64,000 nucleotides of DNA from Dipylidium caninum (Eukaryota > Platyhelminthes > Cestoda > Cyclophyllidea > Dipylidiidae), in the NCBI GenBank assembly GCA_017562135.1, contig QEYB01000448.1, positions 62,001-126,000 on the forward strand. Reading direction: 5' to 3'. Shown here piece by piece: positions 1-11,711 of this stretch. The stretch's first letter is position 1. Each line of letters begins with the position of its first letter. A program made the translations under genes and the position numbers. The notes under the pieces were generated by a model that ran no database searches, had not been told where the DNA came from, and saw only the letters and a program-made list of their open reading frames with translations.

Positions 1-1
1 C

Positions 2-3000
2 GTCAAAGAGATTGCCGGAAGCGAACTCACTACTTGGAGTCAGCTTAGGCGTACTGCTTCACTTGGAACTCGAAAAACGCAAAAAATTCCTTCGAAACAG
101 AAAGACCCACAAAACATGCATGCCTCTTTGATGGATTCAGAATTGGAAATTCCATTCAGATCTGTTTCACAAAAAGCGATGCATAGATATTCAGGAACTC
201 TTTTGGAAATATTTATGCGAGCTCGCGCTAGGGACCTTGTTTCTAGCTCGTGTCTCTCCTCCACTGGTGCAGATTTGGGCGACGGTGAAGGCCCTTCCTT
301 ACTTAAAGGTCAAAGGGTTATACCCGGAGGCAATAATGTTTCCACACATTTCTCCTTGCAAGCAAACCCTACAATGCTGTCTCTTGGTACGGGAACTGAG
401 AACGCAGGTAGCGTAGACAAAAAATCAACTGGAGCCTTCCTTAAGACTGAAATTTCTCCACCAAAGATCTCTCAACCTCCACCTGCCCCTTTGCGGAAAT
501 CCTATGTTAACTCTCCGCGGCGTTTACTATTTGTCAATCGTTCCGGTGGGATTTGTTTCGCTTCTCGACTCAATCCAGATCTACCCGACTCTAATCTCCT
601 AACAATGTCTGCTGATCCCGAATCGGAATGTATGTCTCGCCTAAGAGAAGCCTCATACCTTCCTCACATAAAGAATCCGCGCGCAGCCATAGTTTATCCC
701 GGCCTAGGCAAACTGGGTATTCCAAAACCGTCGCGTATCGAAAGCAATACCTTCTTGTCGCAAACACTCCCAGATCTGTCCCTTCTTGGAAAAGCGGCAG
801 AACAAGAAGCGAAATCCGGCACTCCGATGACCAGAGTCCCTACATCATCCCATGTGTCGCGTAGAGCCGTGTCCGTCGCTCCCGTGTCAGGACGGACTGC
901 CGGCGTTTTGGCGGTAAGTGGTCGCGGGAACGTGAGAAACGATCGAAATAGCAAGCTTGAGGCTATTCGACAAAGAATTAACGGTTTTAACGCTCACAGA
1001 GCTTCGGATGTAGTAAATGATATCCGTTTGGCTGACATTTTGGCGAAGAGATCACAGTCTCAGGTATGATTTCTATTTTGCAACGTATTCGTTTTAATGT
1101 AAAAAAAGCAATGCTTTTTTTCCACGTTGAAGGTTGGTGTTGTGGATCGATCGGCGTCAGAACCTGATGTGGTTGACTCGCAACACAATCCCACTTTGGC
1201 TCTCATGGCCTCTTCTTTAACCAAAGTGCACAAACTGCAGCGTTCTCCAGGCGACATTCTAGGTCCTTCTCGACCTGGACTGCAGCAAAGTCATTGCAAG
1301 AAAAGTGTCAGTTTCAATGGTAATATACATAGACTATCCGAAGGTGCTAATTTCTGTCGGTCGCCTGATGCAAATCGCTTTGGATCTCCTGACCCCAAAG
1401 GTAATGTTAACCCTATTTGTCCTTGCATATTTTTCTTCATGTCCATTAAATGACATATAAGGCGGTTAGCATTTTGATTAAACTGAAACGCTGAATGGCC
1501 TATTCTTACATACGGGATCTCATTCTCCACTCATCTGCGTCCTCGTACTAAAGGTGTTGCGCTCGTAATTTGCTAACCGTTCTGCTTGACAAAGTTTCTT
1601 ATTTCTTACCGTATGTAGTTTTGTTTAAAATATTTTTCTTGGTTTAAAGTTCAATTTTTTATCTTATGTTACTTACTGTGTTTTGAGAAGTCTGAATAAC
1701 TTATCACTCCGGTCAACTTTTTGTTTGGCAGTCTTCGAAATTTTGCTGCATATTTGTCTTTATTCATCGAAAAATATAGAGGTTTACTAGTTTAATCCCG
1801 TATCTTAATCAGTTAGCGACCATTTCCAAGAATACCTCTTGACTTCAGTGATTCCCAAAAATTGGGGACTTTATGGTCAGGATCCACCCCCGCTGGCAAT
1901 ATTTCAGCCCTCGAGCGATGATACGAATGGTGTTTCGAGCACAACTCGTCCTTCGGATGTTGATGTCCGTTATCACGGTGGGTACCCGAACTCCTATTGG
2001 TTATTTTAAATCGCTTATTTTTTATATTTCTACTGGTGATTTTCTCTAAACGTTACTTTCCCATTCCACCGGCACGCTTTAAGATGCTTTTGTGATGGCT
2101 TTCTCTGGACCAACAAATATGTTATAGGAGGCAGATTAAATAATTGGTAAACGTCATAGGAATTTATCACGTATTGAGTCTTCTATTTGGATAAATGCAT
2201 TTTATGCCCGTCACAAGAGCATCTGTGTTTCTGAGTCTATTGCCCTTGTGATTCCCTTACTCTCCCCCAACTACGTGTTTTAACGTCAGTTACGTTTAAT
2301 ACTTGAGTGCTTGTTTTACATCTTTCAAGGTGGGTAGCGCACTGTTTCGTGAGTCATGTGGGGCAACAGAGGCGCATGACTGATTTTTACGTATGTTTAT
2401 GACATGCTACTGCTCCCGCGTTCCGCGCCCTACGATTTTTCCATGATAATGTAAGGGATGACAATGATATTCTTGGTTTATCTCAATGCCCCTTGTTAAA
2501 TACATACCAGAATTTCGACTTTAAGTGATCATAAATCGAGTTGGCATGCTATTCTCCCCTTCCAACTTAGACGTATCTGTGCGGTATTTTAAACTGGATA
2601 TTAATCTCGTTTGCCATGTATTCAAGACAGGTCCATTTAAGCCCAAGTCAGTCGTCGTTTAAAGTAAAAATGGGGACATTTTGTAGTAAGAAATGGTTGA
2701 ATTGAGTAAATCTGCTTTCATTTCTACGATGTTTTACTTCTTGTCTCCTTTTAGTAAAATGACTAGAAAGCTTTTACATGCATTAAAAAAATTATTCATT
2801 GAGGTTACGGGTTATACCAGTTTCTGAGGTGATCGTGCTAAGGTCATTACTGCCTTCCCAACATACTTTTAGAAATGCTTCAGGGTTGAAATGCGCCTAA
2901 AAGATTACCCGTAAACCACCTTTGGGTGAAAATGCGCATCACGTTCCACCCAAAAAGGCTGTCAGGGCAATAATCTCTTGCAGGCCAGACGTTTGTTAGT

Positions 3001-6000
3001 TTGTGTTAGATCTTTAGATCGGAATATGTTAGTAGGGCAATAACATTTGTTGTAAATTAATTTTACTTAGATTTATATTTTTCGTCAAACTAATTCAATT
3101 CGTGAAGCGTTTTTGTTTAAGTTAATTTTCTCCCCTGTTATTTAATCTCTGGCTTAGAGATTATTTGACCCGGTCTTCTGGACATAGATTTTGTGTTTTG
3201 GCGTGAAAATGGACATCTGGGTCTTTAAACTTAAATTTCCATTATTCTTATATTCACTTGCGCTTTTATAGACCAATTTAATTCATTTATATATTTACGA
3301 TAAGGATTCCTTACTGTTTCTTCTTTGTGCATTATCAGCCTGAGCATTCGAGTCAATTGCTTTCATATCTTTGTTGCAAAACAGGAACAATCATAAGACT
3401 ATTTTTTAAAAAAAGATACGCCTAATTTCATAGTTGGCATCAAGCTACGAGGTGTTCAGTTGGATGTTACTTATTCATTCGTCTTCATGCGATCGGATAG
3501 TCTTTAATGATCTCCAAGCATAATTTTACCTCTACATTTGGATGTTGCATTTCATTGGAACTGACGTTTGTCGCCTTCCAAATTCTTACTTTCAAGGATC
3601 CAGGCCGAACTATTTTATCTCATTATCTCATTTATAGAACAATATCTTATGGACGTCCCCAACGTTGTCTATAAACGCGGGGCTGTATTTGACAGCTAGA
3701 TTCTAATTCTGCTTGTTACCTGTTGTATTATTAAAGTTGTGTGCGGTTCCCCCTACTTTACTTTCTTAACAGAACATTTGGCAACTTCACTTAACTATTT
3801 TCAAGTCATTAACATGATTGTTAATACCAAAGGCCTCCAATCTTTCGGGTTTGCAATATGATATCTGTTCTACTTTTGGTATATTATTTTTCCTGCTATC
3901 TCTTCGCTCGACGCACATTGTGAGGGCTCGTTTACTCCCACTCACATTCAGGCTTCATTTATTGAAGAAGGATTTTGGCAACCCGATTTTTTTGTTGACC
4001 ACATCCATTAACCGAGAAGAATATTAATAATAGAGGAGCGGGAGACATTTTCCTACCACACCAAGCACTATTTTTGCACTCTTTCGTTATTACGATCTTT
4101 TCCCTTTCAGCAATGGTGATGGATGTGATCAGAGCAGTACAGGAGACGGTCGCCTACTTTTGCCACTCGACGTTGCCTTTGGTCACTCCAGATGGCAGCA
4201 ATACTACTGGCTCTTCCTCCTCCTCTGCCAACTCCAAGCCTTCACAAAATCACTATCGTTGCTATTCCTCTCTGGCCGCGTTGGGAGGCTCTGGCCGAAG
4301 CAGCCTCGCCTCCGTGGTGAATCCTCTCATGGTCCTCATATCGGATGGTCTCCTTCCACCGCAGACACGCGCCATATTTACTAGTAAACCCAAATCGAAG
4401 ATCTGGGCCCTAGTCGAAGACAGTTGTCGGCCTTGTATGACTACTTCCTAAAGTCATCCTTTCCCTTTTTCTATGCATTTACAACTTTTCATCATGAGCC
4501 TTGAATTTTACGGTGTGCGAGTTAGTCGTAGCACTACGTGATGTGGTTAATTTTTTACGTTGAGAATTCTGAAACACGAGGACCGCTTCACAAACCCACC
4601 AGTGCAGTACTGTTTGGAACTTTTTGTGAAACCGATACTATTAACGTTTCTATGTAGGAAAAGCCCAAAAGTTGTCTTGCAGTAGAAGTTTCCTGTCCAC
4701 GGTGTGTGCGTTGAGATCACATAATGCTCTAGTTGTTTGTTCTTTTGTTCAAATGATTTAAGCGTCCTGGAAATAATAATTTTGCATGCGAGCATGTGTT
4801 TTTTTATTACTCGCTGGCCCCTTTTCCGTTGCAGCGGCGCGACTGGTTGCCATGACTGCGTTGATTTCTCATTGTATTTCGCACCAGTGAATCATGAGCC
4901 TGGCATGACCAGGCTTGGCTAGCATTTGTACCCAATTTTACTTTGAGTCAGTTTTAAATGGTCACCTCATCCGTTATCTTCTGATTCAAAGCTTAAATAT
5001 CCAATTTTTTTTCTTTCTCACACTAGTTTCTTGCACTGTATTATCGCATCAACAGTGTGCTGCACCACTTCATTCGTATGAATAATTTTTTTTCGTATTA
5101 TTGAGGTGCGGGTTTCACGTTGTGCAAGTAAGGGTTGACTTCTTAATGAAAGTGAATGCGACGTTTCGAGAAGATTCTTTGTGTTTTATTATTCTGTTTA
5201 ACTTTTGTATTTTTTGCTATTTTCCGATTTTTTAGCCTCGTATCTCGGCAAAATCCAGCATCATATTTTGAGCGAAGCTCTCAATCAGGTTAAATCCATT
5301 ACTGGTGCAATCAGCGAAAAATTGCGGTTCAGGGCTTTCGTCTGCGCCTGCCTCAAGTAAATACTTGTTGAGAGGGAACCGACAACTTATTCCACACTTG
5401 CTTTTCCATGCCACTTCACTTCATTTTCTCCTTTCCCGCCCTCAAATTCGCCATTCTTAGACCAGGTCTGGTATATAAAGCTTAAGCTGGAACTACGTGA
5501 ACTTCAAGACGTAAAAATTTTCACTTGGTGCCGACTTAAAGGCATATTCACGCCTACGAGTGTAGTGTTCCTGACACCCAGAAGAAGGAGTATTTAGTGT
5601 TCGTGGATAGTCCTACTGAAATTCATTGCCCTGTGATAAAAATATCTCCATAATCCACAAAAACATCCTTTCGTCAGTGGTTCTATTGTGCATTTGGCCC
5701 GTGCTGTGTTCAGGCGATTCATAATTTTAAATTTACCAAGGCAAATTCAGTTCTTATGATATCTTCAGGTCAAAAACGTTGCAAGACGCAACTACTCCAT
5801 TGTTTATCACACGTTTATTATTTCAAACGTTCCCCCTTTATGTATTAACCTCTCTTTTTTCTATTTCCTCAGTCAAAGAGCCCTCTTGTTGTGGCTCAAT
5901 GCACTGGTCAACAACGAAGCCCTCCTTAAGCGCTACTATTGTGATGGAGCATTTATTCGTCAGTGCCGGTCGACGTTACAGGGTCTCTATGCTGACTTGA

Positions 6001-8718
6001 CCACACACGTAGAGCAGCTACTCAATTATCCCTTCAATTTTGACCTTGCTGCCGAAGTGAAGAGGCCGAGTGGACATGTGTGCAATGGCACGACGCCTTT
6101 GGCGTCAGTCAACGGTTCCAAGTCAGATGCACGCAAGGTGGACCAGTCTAAAGGGGGTCCGGAGGTTAAAGATTCTCGAGCGGTGAGTTAGGAACCTCTG
6201 CATTTAATTCAACTTTGTCTGCAATTATCTACTCATTTTAACCATTTAAAGTTGTCTCTTACGCCCCTTCTCCACCGACATACCCGTGATTTTCTTCTAA
6301 GCTTAAAATATCTTTGGTATTTTGAGAGTTTAATTTAGACACTTGATTCTAGTATGCTAGTCTCTTACAGTACATAACGCTACAGTTTCGTACCTTCAGG
6401 CTACGTTAGTGTTTAATATTTTTACTATACTGGGGTCAACAGATCGCGGGAACGTTGCTTTTAGCATTGCTCGTTCCTCTCCTCTTGTCGTTTCGTCTGC
6501 ACTTTTTCATTACAGTTGGAAACTTCCCTTCATTACCCTTTATTTAGGGAATTATAAAATTAAGTTGGATTTCTCAATGTAAATTTATTTCATATTTTGT
6601 CTTACTTCTTCGATGCTCTCTAATTTGCCGCATACTAGTATTTTATTTCAAAATTAAGTAATATCTTTTAGGCTTTAACTTATTACTTTTATGTAAAATC
6701 ACAATTTTTTCCTAATTTCAATGCTCGAAACGATGAGGTAGACCGTTTACCAATTTATTCGCCTAGTCTACTACTAACTTAGTTCTTGATAATATTTACG
6801 TATTTCAACGCTCCTTTTTGAGAAAAAAGCCACCTAAGATGAGGTTAGAATTTAACTTTTATAACACCCAAATAGACTGCCGTTGATGCACAGCTCCTCG
6901 TATCTCTCTTTTGAGTAATTAATTGCTGCTTACACTTGGTTAATATTTCCCCCAAATTTAATGGGATTGGAACACTCCTGGCAGAATTTCGGACGGGCGA
7001 GTTCCACACCAGCCTGCACAAAGGTACTGAATCCAAAAACGTCGTCAAATGAGGCACGTCCTTCTTCCGTTTCCAAAGCCGCCGATACCAAGATGGTTCG
7101 ACCCCGTGTTCAACCCATGTCGCGCCGGACACCCATGAGTCCTGTTACCCTAGACAATCAGGTTCGTAATTTTTCTTCGTAAATAAATATTCTTCCAGAT
7201 CAGATAGCGGTTTTTTTACCATTTATTTCCCCTATTGTACATGCAGACTTACTGGAGGTGTGTGATGGTTGTCCGCTCTCTTACCTTCTTACTTTTGCAT
7301 GTTCTGATATTTTTAAAAACGGTATAACTTTCTAGGTGAAGTTTTTTGAGTAAACCTTTCTCAGTTGCACAACTCGCCACAGGAACTGAGGTTTAACTTG
7401 ACTGTGATTCGGCGCCTCGGGAGACTAACATGTGATTCATTCTCAATCAGTTATGCTTCTATCTGGTCAATTCAAATGTTGTGTAACCTTTTTAGGCGTG
7501 TTTGTGGTCCGGCCTTGATGCTCCACCAACCTTATTCGTTCTTTAATTTGTACTAGGATATTTAGTGTCTTAGTTCTTTTGCTGTCGTCTGCCAAATATT
7601 GCTTTTCTTAGCTCAATGTCTACCCAGTGTTGACTTGTCCACTATCTTATTCGCCTTGAAAAATCACTGATTTTACTTTCTTTCTTAACCGTTTACTACG
7701 GCGCGGTGATTAGCATTAGAAATATTATTACTCCTATGATTTTGTGGGTTCTCATGTTGTCTCGCTGAGTTAAAATGAGTCCGGGTGTGTTAGTCTGCTG
7801 ACTGATTCAAATCCTCTCCCCAAAACACGTTAATATCTGACTTGTAGCGTCGGGCGCGCAGGTCATGAAACAGATAAAAGTGGTAAGTCAAAGCTCATCG
7901 CCTTATTGGAGAAAAGATGTCAACTTTTGCACACCTTTGTAGTGTCATTTGATGACTCTCATATCTACTTCATTTAGTCCTTCATTTCCACATCCCTCCT
8001 CACCAGTCTTAAACACCGCCACACCCACACACACAACCCCTTTTATCGCCTAAATGAGACTTGTACTACACTGCGTGGCTTTGGTAACCTCACTTCTTCT
8101 CTTTTCCTACTCGAGATTAACAATTGGGTGATCATTTTTTCCCCTAGCTTACATATTATCTTAACACACAATAATTTAAGGTGGTTTTGAGAAGAATTAC
8201 ACCTCACCCAAGACGTTATTATGGGGCCCAGATCATATCCAGGCCTCACTAAGCACGGTAAGCATTTATTGCTCTTAACATGGATTGGGTCATGTGTGAA
8301 GTGTTCTAGTTTGTTTTAGATTGGGCCCCAGTAGCCTCAGTGTTTTCACCTAGTTTTTAGACTAATGCCAGTAGTATTTCTGGGCTCTTTTTTTTCCTAA
8401 TGTCCTTCCACACATTGCATATTATTGCAGGACCCCAAAGAAGGTGGTAGTCCCTTCATGGTCGGACCGCTTAAGCCTATTCCATTCTCCTCACCGTCTG
8501 GGTCAGTGATGCGTGGTAAACTGCGGACAGCTTTTTCAACCTTTAGACGATCAACGGACATTGCTACCCCCGTCACTCACCCAAGTCCCCAACTTTTGGC
8601 GCCTAAGTGCTCGTCCCCCCCGCCACCACCGCCCCACCGTACAGCCCTTCTTTCTAACTCGCCAATCCACTACGACACGACTCCGGTGCGTGTCTTCCAT
8701 CCGACGCCACCCTTCTGA
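2..8718 (+). CDS. RUN-domain adaptor protein, RUSC/NESCA-like (3' part of gene, 5' end outside window)
   Basis: Exons read by eye with agreeing splice phases: 2-1063 (open to the left edge), 1133-1400, 1849-1977, 4111-4434, 5236-5356, 5873-6182, 6985-7161, a possible 21-nt microexon 7862-7882, and 8431-8718 ending in TGA. The first three exons encode a Ser/Pro/Arg-rich, probably disordered region. Exons 4111-6182 encode a RUN domain. Key segments are LISDGLLP, IWALVEDSCRP and RFRAFVCACLNQRALLLWL, which follow the RUN pattern of the RUSC1/RUSC2 family (an acidic-Gly-Leu turn, then W-x-hydrophobic-V-E, then the 'RF-x-A' helix). RUN proteins act as adaptors for small GTPases and vesicle or microtubule transport; that role is family knowledge. 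The C-terminus is Ser/Pro-rich with a PPPPPPHR run. The SH3 domain that ends RUSC proteins was not found. No AATAAA follows the stop, and a possible donor lies at 8686 (ACTCCG|gtgcgt), so the true 3' end may be further on. Other RUN families cannot be excluded. Confidence 0.8.
1978..4110 (+). other. 2.1-kb intron of the RUN-domain gene
   Basis: An AT-rich intron between the phase-1 donor at 1978 and the phase-1 acceptor at 4110. I see no coding exon, RNA gene or mobile element in it. Confidence 0.6.
4111..6182 (+). other. RUN domain, split over three exons
   Basis: Exon 4111-4434 ends in phase 1, exon 5236-5356 runs from phase 1 to phase 2, and exon 5873-6182 completes the codon as Asn (CLN|QRALLLWL). 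The middle exon is only 121 nt and is easily missed, but without it the phases do not join. A Ser/Asn-rich insertion (GSNTTGSSSSSANSKPSQN) sits in the N-terminal part of the domain, between its first two helices. The domain continues to about LLNYPFNFDLAAEV. Confidence 0.8.
7862..7882 (+). CDS. possible 21-nt microexon of the RUN-domain gene
   Basis: An acceptor (gcgcgcag) and a strong donor (gtaagt) bracket exactly 21 nt encoding VMKQIKV in phase 0. Both flanking exons (6985-7161 and 8431-8718) also meet this position in phase 0, so inclusion or skipping keeps the frame. The polypyrimidine tract before the acceptor is weak. Only RNA data would settle it. Confidence 0.4.
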
Positions 8719-9713
8719 TAATCTCTCATTGGAAATACTACTGTTTAGCATTTACCCTTGAACTGGTTTGATATTTCTTCCCCCTCTTCTCTTCGCATTC
8801 ATCAATTTCAAAGTCTTTCACTCTCCGGCCCCCTCTTCTTGGTCCAACTGATCCTGGTCTGGACGTTGTTGCTTCTACTCTTACGTTTGCATGCCTACTG
8901 CGCCATTGTCCAAAACTCCTCCTCCTCTCGTGTACGTTCGGCGTTCTTCATCTCATCTTATATTACTTCGGCTTGGTTTAATTTCTCCTCTCATGTTTCA
9001 CTTTTACTTAATATGCCTGTATCTACAGTGAGTTTACCAAGTAATTACTACATTACATTGCCTTATTAACCTGACTGAGACTTCTGTCAATTCCTCGCGA
9101 CACTTAACCACAAGCTGGCTTTTGTGCTTCAAATTACCGCATGCACGTGCACTTATGGTGTGAAATCGCTTCCCCCGTAAATGATTTCTCGTCCCGGTGT
9201 GTGCTCTGGGTGGCTCCCTAACCATTCACTCCGAGTTCAACTGAGAGTCGGCGTTTTTGTGTCCCCCGACCTCGACGCTTAGCTCCGACACGCCTGTTCT
9301 GGGGCTGGCCACTTCGGACCTAACTTTTTACCCTCCAGTGTCGAGTTTTCGAGTGGCATATCAAGCTTTTCTGATATGCCAAGGTTGAGATTCTGGGGTT
9401 CTCGTGAGTTTCTGACTGTGCTTGCACTCTCGGCTAAAAATCGTAGACAACTCCACATTAGTTTTGGATGATGTTTATCATTCGCTCTTTTACCAGAACT
9501 ACACCTTGACGGGTTTTACCGGTTTATACCAGTCTTGTGCAACTCGCAAGTGATTCACACGGTTGATCAACTGGATAAAGGCGAAGGAGAAATGACTTTT
9601 TTTGGGTGGGGGAGGGGTTTTCCTGCCCATGCTCCACCACTTTGTGACAGTCGCGCCTCGCTCCTCTCCTCCAACACGTGTCCTGGTGGTGTGTCGGTTC
9701 TGGGCTCTCCTGA
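8719..9713. other. 3' flank of the RUN gene / 5' region of the MAGUK gene
   Basis: Pyrimidine-rich sequence with short open frames in all phases and no recognisable protein. It could hold a last exon of the RUN gene or the MAGUK promoter and first exon. I cannot support either. Confidence 0.3.
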
Positions 9714-9966
9714 TCGCCTGATTTATCACCCTCGAGGCGCCGGCTCACCAGCCGCACCACTGCGAGCGGAGGACTTTGCGGAAGAGCAGCAAGTCCCCGC
9801 AAAATTGCACATGTGTTTCACATTTTGGCTGAGCGTCTTCGAAGTCGTGCCCTCCTCCTTGCCTCCTCCGATCTGCATTCTGTGCGCGGGGACGGTGAGT
9901 CGCCGATTTTCGGCATTCGACTGTAATCTGTTGACAGAGCCCTTCGAAACCGCTCCAACAGCCGCG
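9714..9966 (+). CDS. tentative upstream exons of the MAGUK gene
   Basis: A frame open from 9714 to a good donor at 9895 (GGGGACG|gtgagt) encodes a basic, helix-like stretch containing KIAHVFHILAERLRSRAL. A 43-bp candidate intron (9895-9937) ends in ttgacag. The following 29-nt exon 9938-9966 (EPFETAPTAA) ends at gtgagt in phase 0, which matches the phase-0 start of the MAGUK exon at 11712. The left boundary and the initiator Met are not identified. A different frame reads through the same region without the 43-bp intron, so this model is uncertain. Confidence 0.3.
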
Positions 9967-11711
9967 GTGAGTGTGGACACTGCACTTGATTCTGTCAAGT
10001 GTGTGGGTCTAAGGCAAACAGGGAACCGGGTGAAAATGCGTCCAAGCCAGTGGCCAGGGGAACAACACGAATGCCAACTGTTGCGTGATTTCGGTGCGGA
10101 GGTGGAGTGTCGTCTTCACGTCGAGGGCTCTAGCAATCACCAAGTTTTTTTCCGAGCATGTACACCGGTGTCTCTGAGAGACACGCACGTAACGTGGTGG
10201 TTCCACTCCACAACTGGGTTTATGTTACTTTACCGTCTTGACAGAATGGCAAAAGGCCAGTCAACAGCGAAAAATGCAACTCCCTTCGAGGATCATTTGG
10301 CGTTCCGACAGGAGGGAAGCCGCAATTCCCCACGGTGAAATTTGCCTAACCATCGTTTGAGTGACATGGGGAAGCCACCTGAGGAGCCTTCCTCCTTCAC
10401 ATTCTACAAATTACTGCTTTTTTTCAGAAGAAAATTACTTTTTGTAAGGGTTTACCCTCCTATACACGCTGGGGTTGTTTGTTGTCGGAGTTCATCTTGT
10501 TGGGTTGCAGATGAGACACGAAAAGGGAAATAAAATATCAGTAAGATTTCGGGGCCCATGAGAACCACTTTTCCTGAATTCCTCCTCCATTTTAATCTGC
10601 ACGGGGTCGATGGGAGCACAAATTAAAGCAGTTGGGTGGGAAAACCCACTGAACTATGCGCAAGACGGACCCGATTTTGAAAACCATTCACCCAAATTCT
10701 TATTAATTTCCATTTTTTGTGCACATCACTGTCTTAAAGGTGGTCTCCTCCGCCTATTTTCCTGTAATGTGTTTTGATTCGGACTAATGCACCACAGTAG
10801 GATTAATTTATTCCCGACTGTTTTTACACCATTTCTGCCTTCAATAATACGATGTCATGTCAGATGCCATCGACTGTGTCCCCGTGCTGACGAAGGCACC
10901 GCGGTGCATGTTCAGGCCCTCCGCCGTTTTATCGTGGACCCTTCCGCCATACATCAACCTCGAGGCTGATTCACCCTTGTGTATTTCTCGAATTTGCGTA
11001 CTGCGTTCCTGGCGAGTTGCTACTTCGCTTAGACGAATGAAAAGTTTAAAACTTGTACCAACGCGATGAGACGACTTGCGTGTCCTGTGTGTCTGTGTCA
11101 CTTGACTGTACAAACAGTTGAATTGACGTGAGGGTTCCGCTTGAGTGCCAATTTTGTTGTGTGTTGAATAGGTCCACAAAGACTTGCCCTCATGTGACTC
11201 GGGGAGGTCTCTTATTCTAGCGCGCAATCATCGCAAATGGGTCTTCTTCGCCATCACGAAATTAGGCCGTCCACATCTAGGAAAATGGTCTATCTTTTTC
11301 AGCAAGTGGCGTAGACCCATACTCTGAGCGAACTACTCCACTTTAGACGATATCGAGGCTTTCTGAAGCCTCCATTGGTTTTTAAAGTCTACTGCCAGGT
11401 AGGTATCTTCAACTCTGGCTAACATCTGAAGGAAAATCCTTTGCCATGTAAACGCTTTTCTCCACTAACCTTTCGGGCAACTTTTTTACCAACCGACAAT
11501 GCCAAACTGCTTCCTCCAAACTCTAATCTGACTAACGTATTTGCCCCACCGCGTTTTACTCGTTCGTCTGGAGTCGACTGGGCATTTGGAGGGCATTTCA
11601 TGCTGCTAGGGGATTTCGAGGATTCCCAACCACACTCCCACATAATCAAGGCAATGCACCAAAGGAGAGGCGGGGAAAGAACTCCTTCACCTCGTCATTC
11701 TTATTTTGCAG

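Noticed and set aside
9535..10338. 267-aa open frame on the + strand
   Set aside because: No domain and ordinary amino-acid noise. Better exon candidates with good splice sites lie in another frame of the same region and fit the MAGUK phases.
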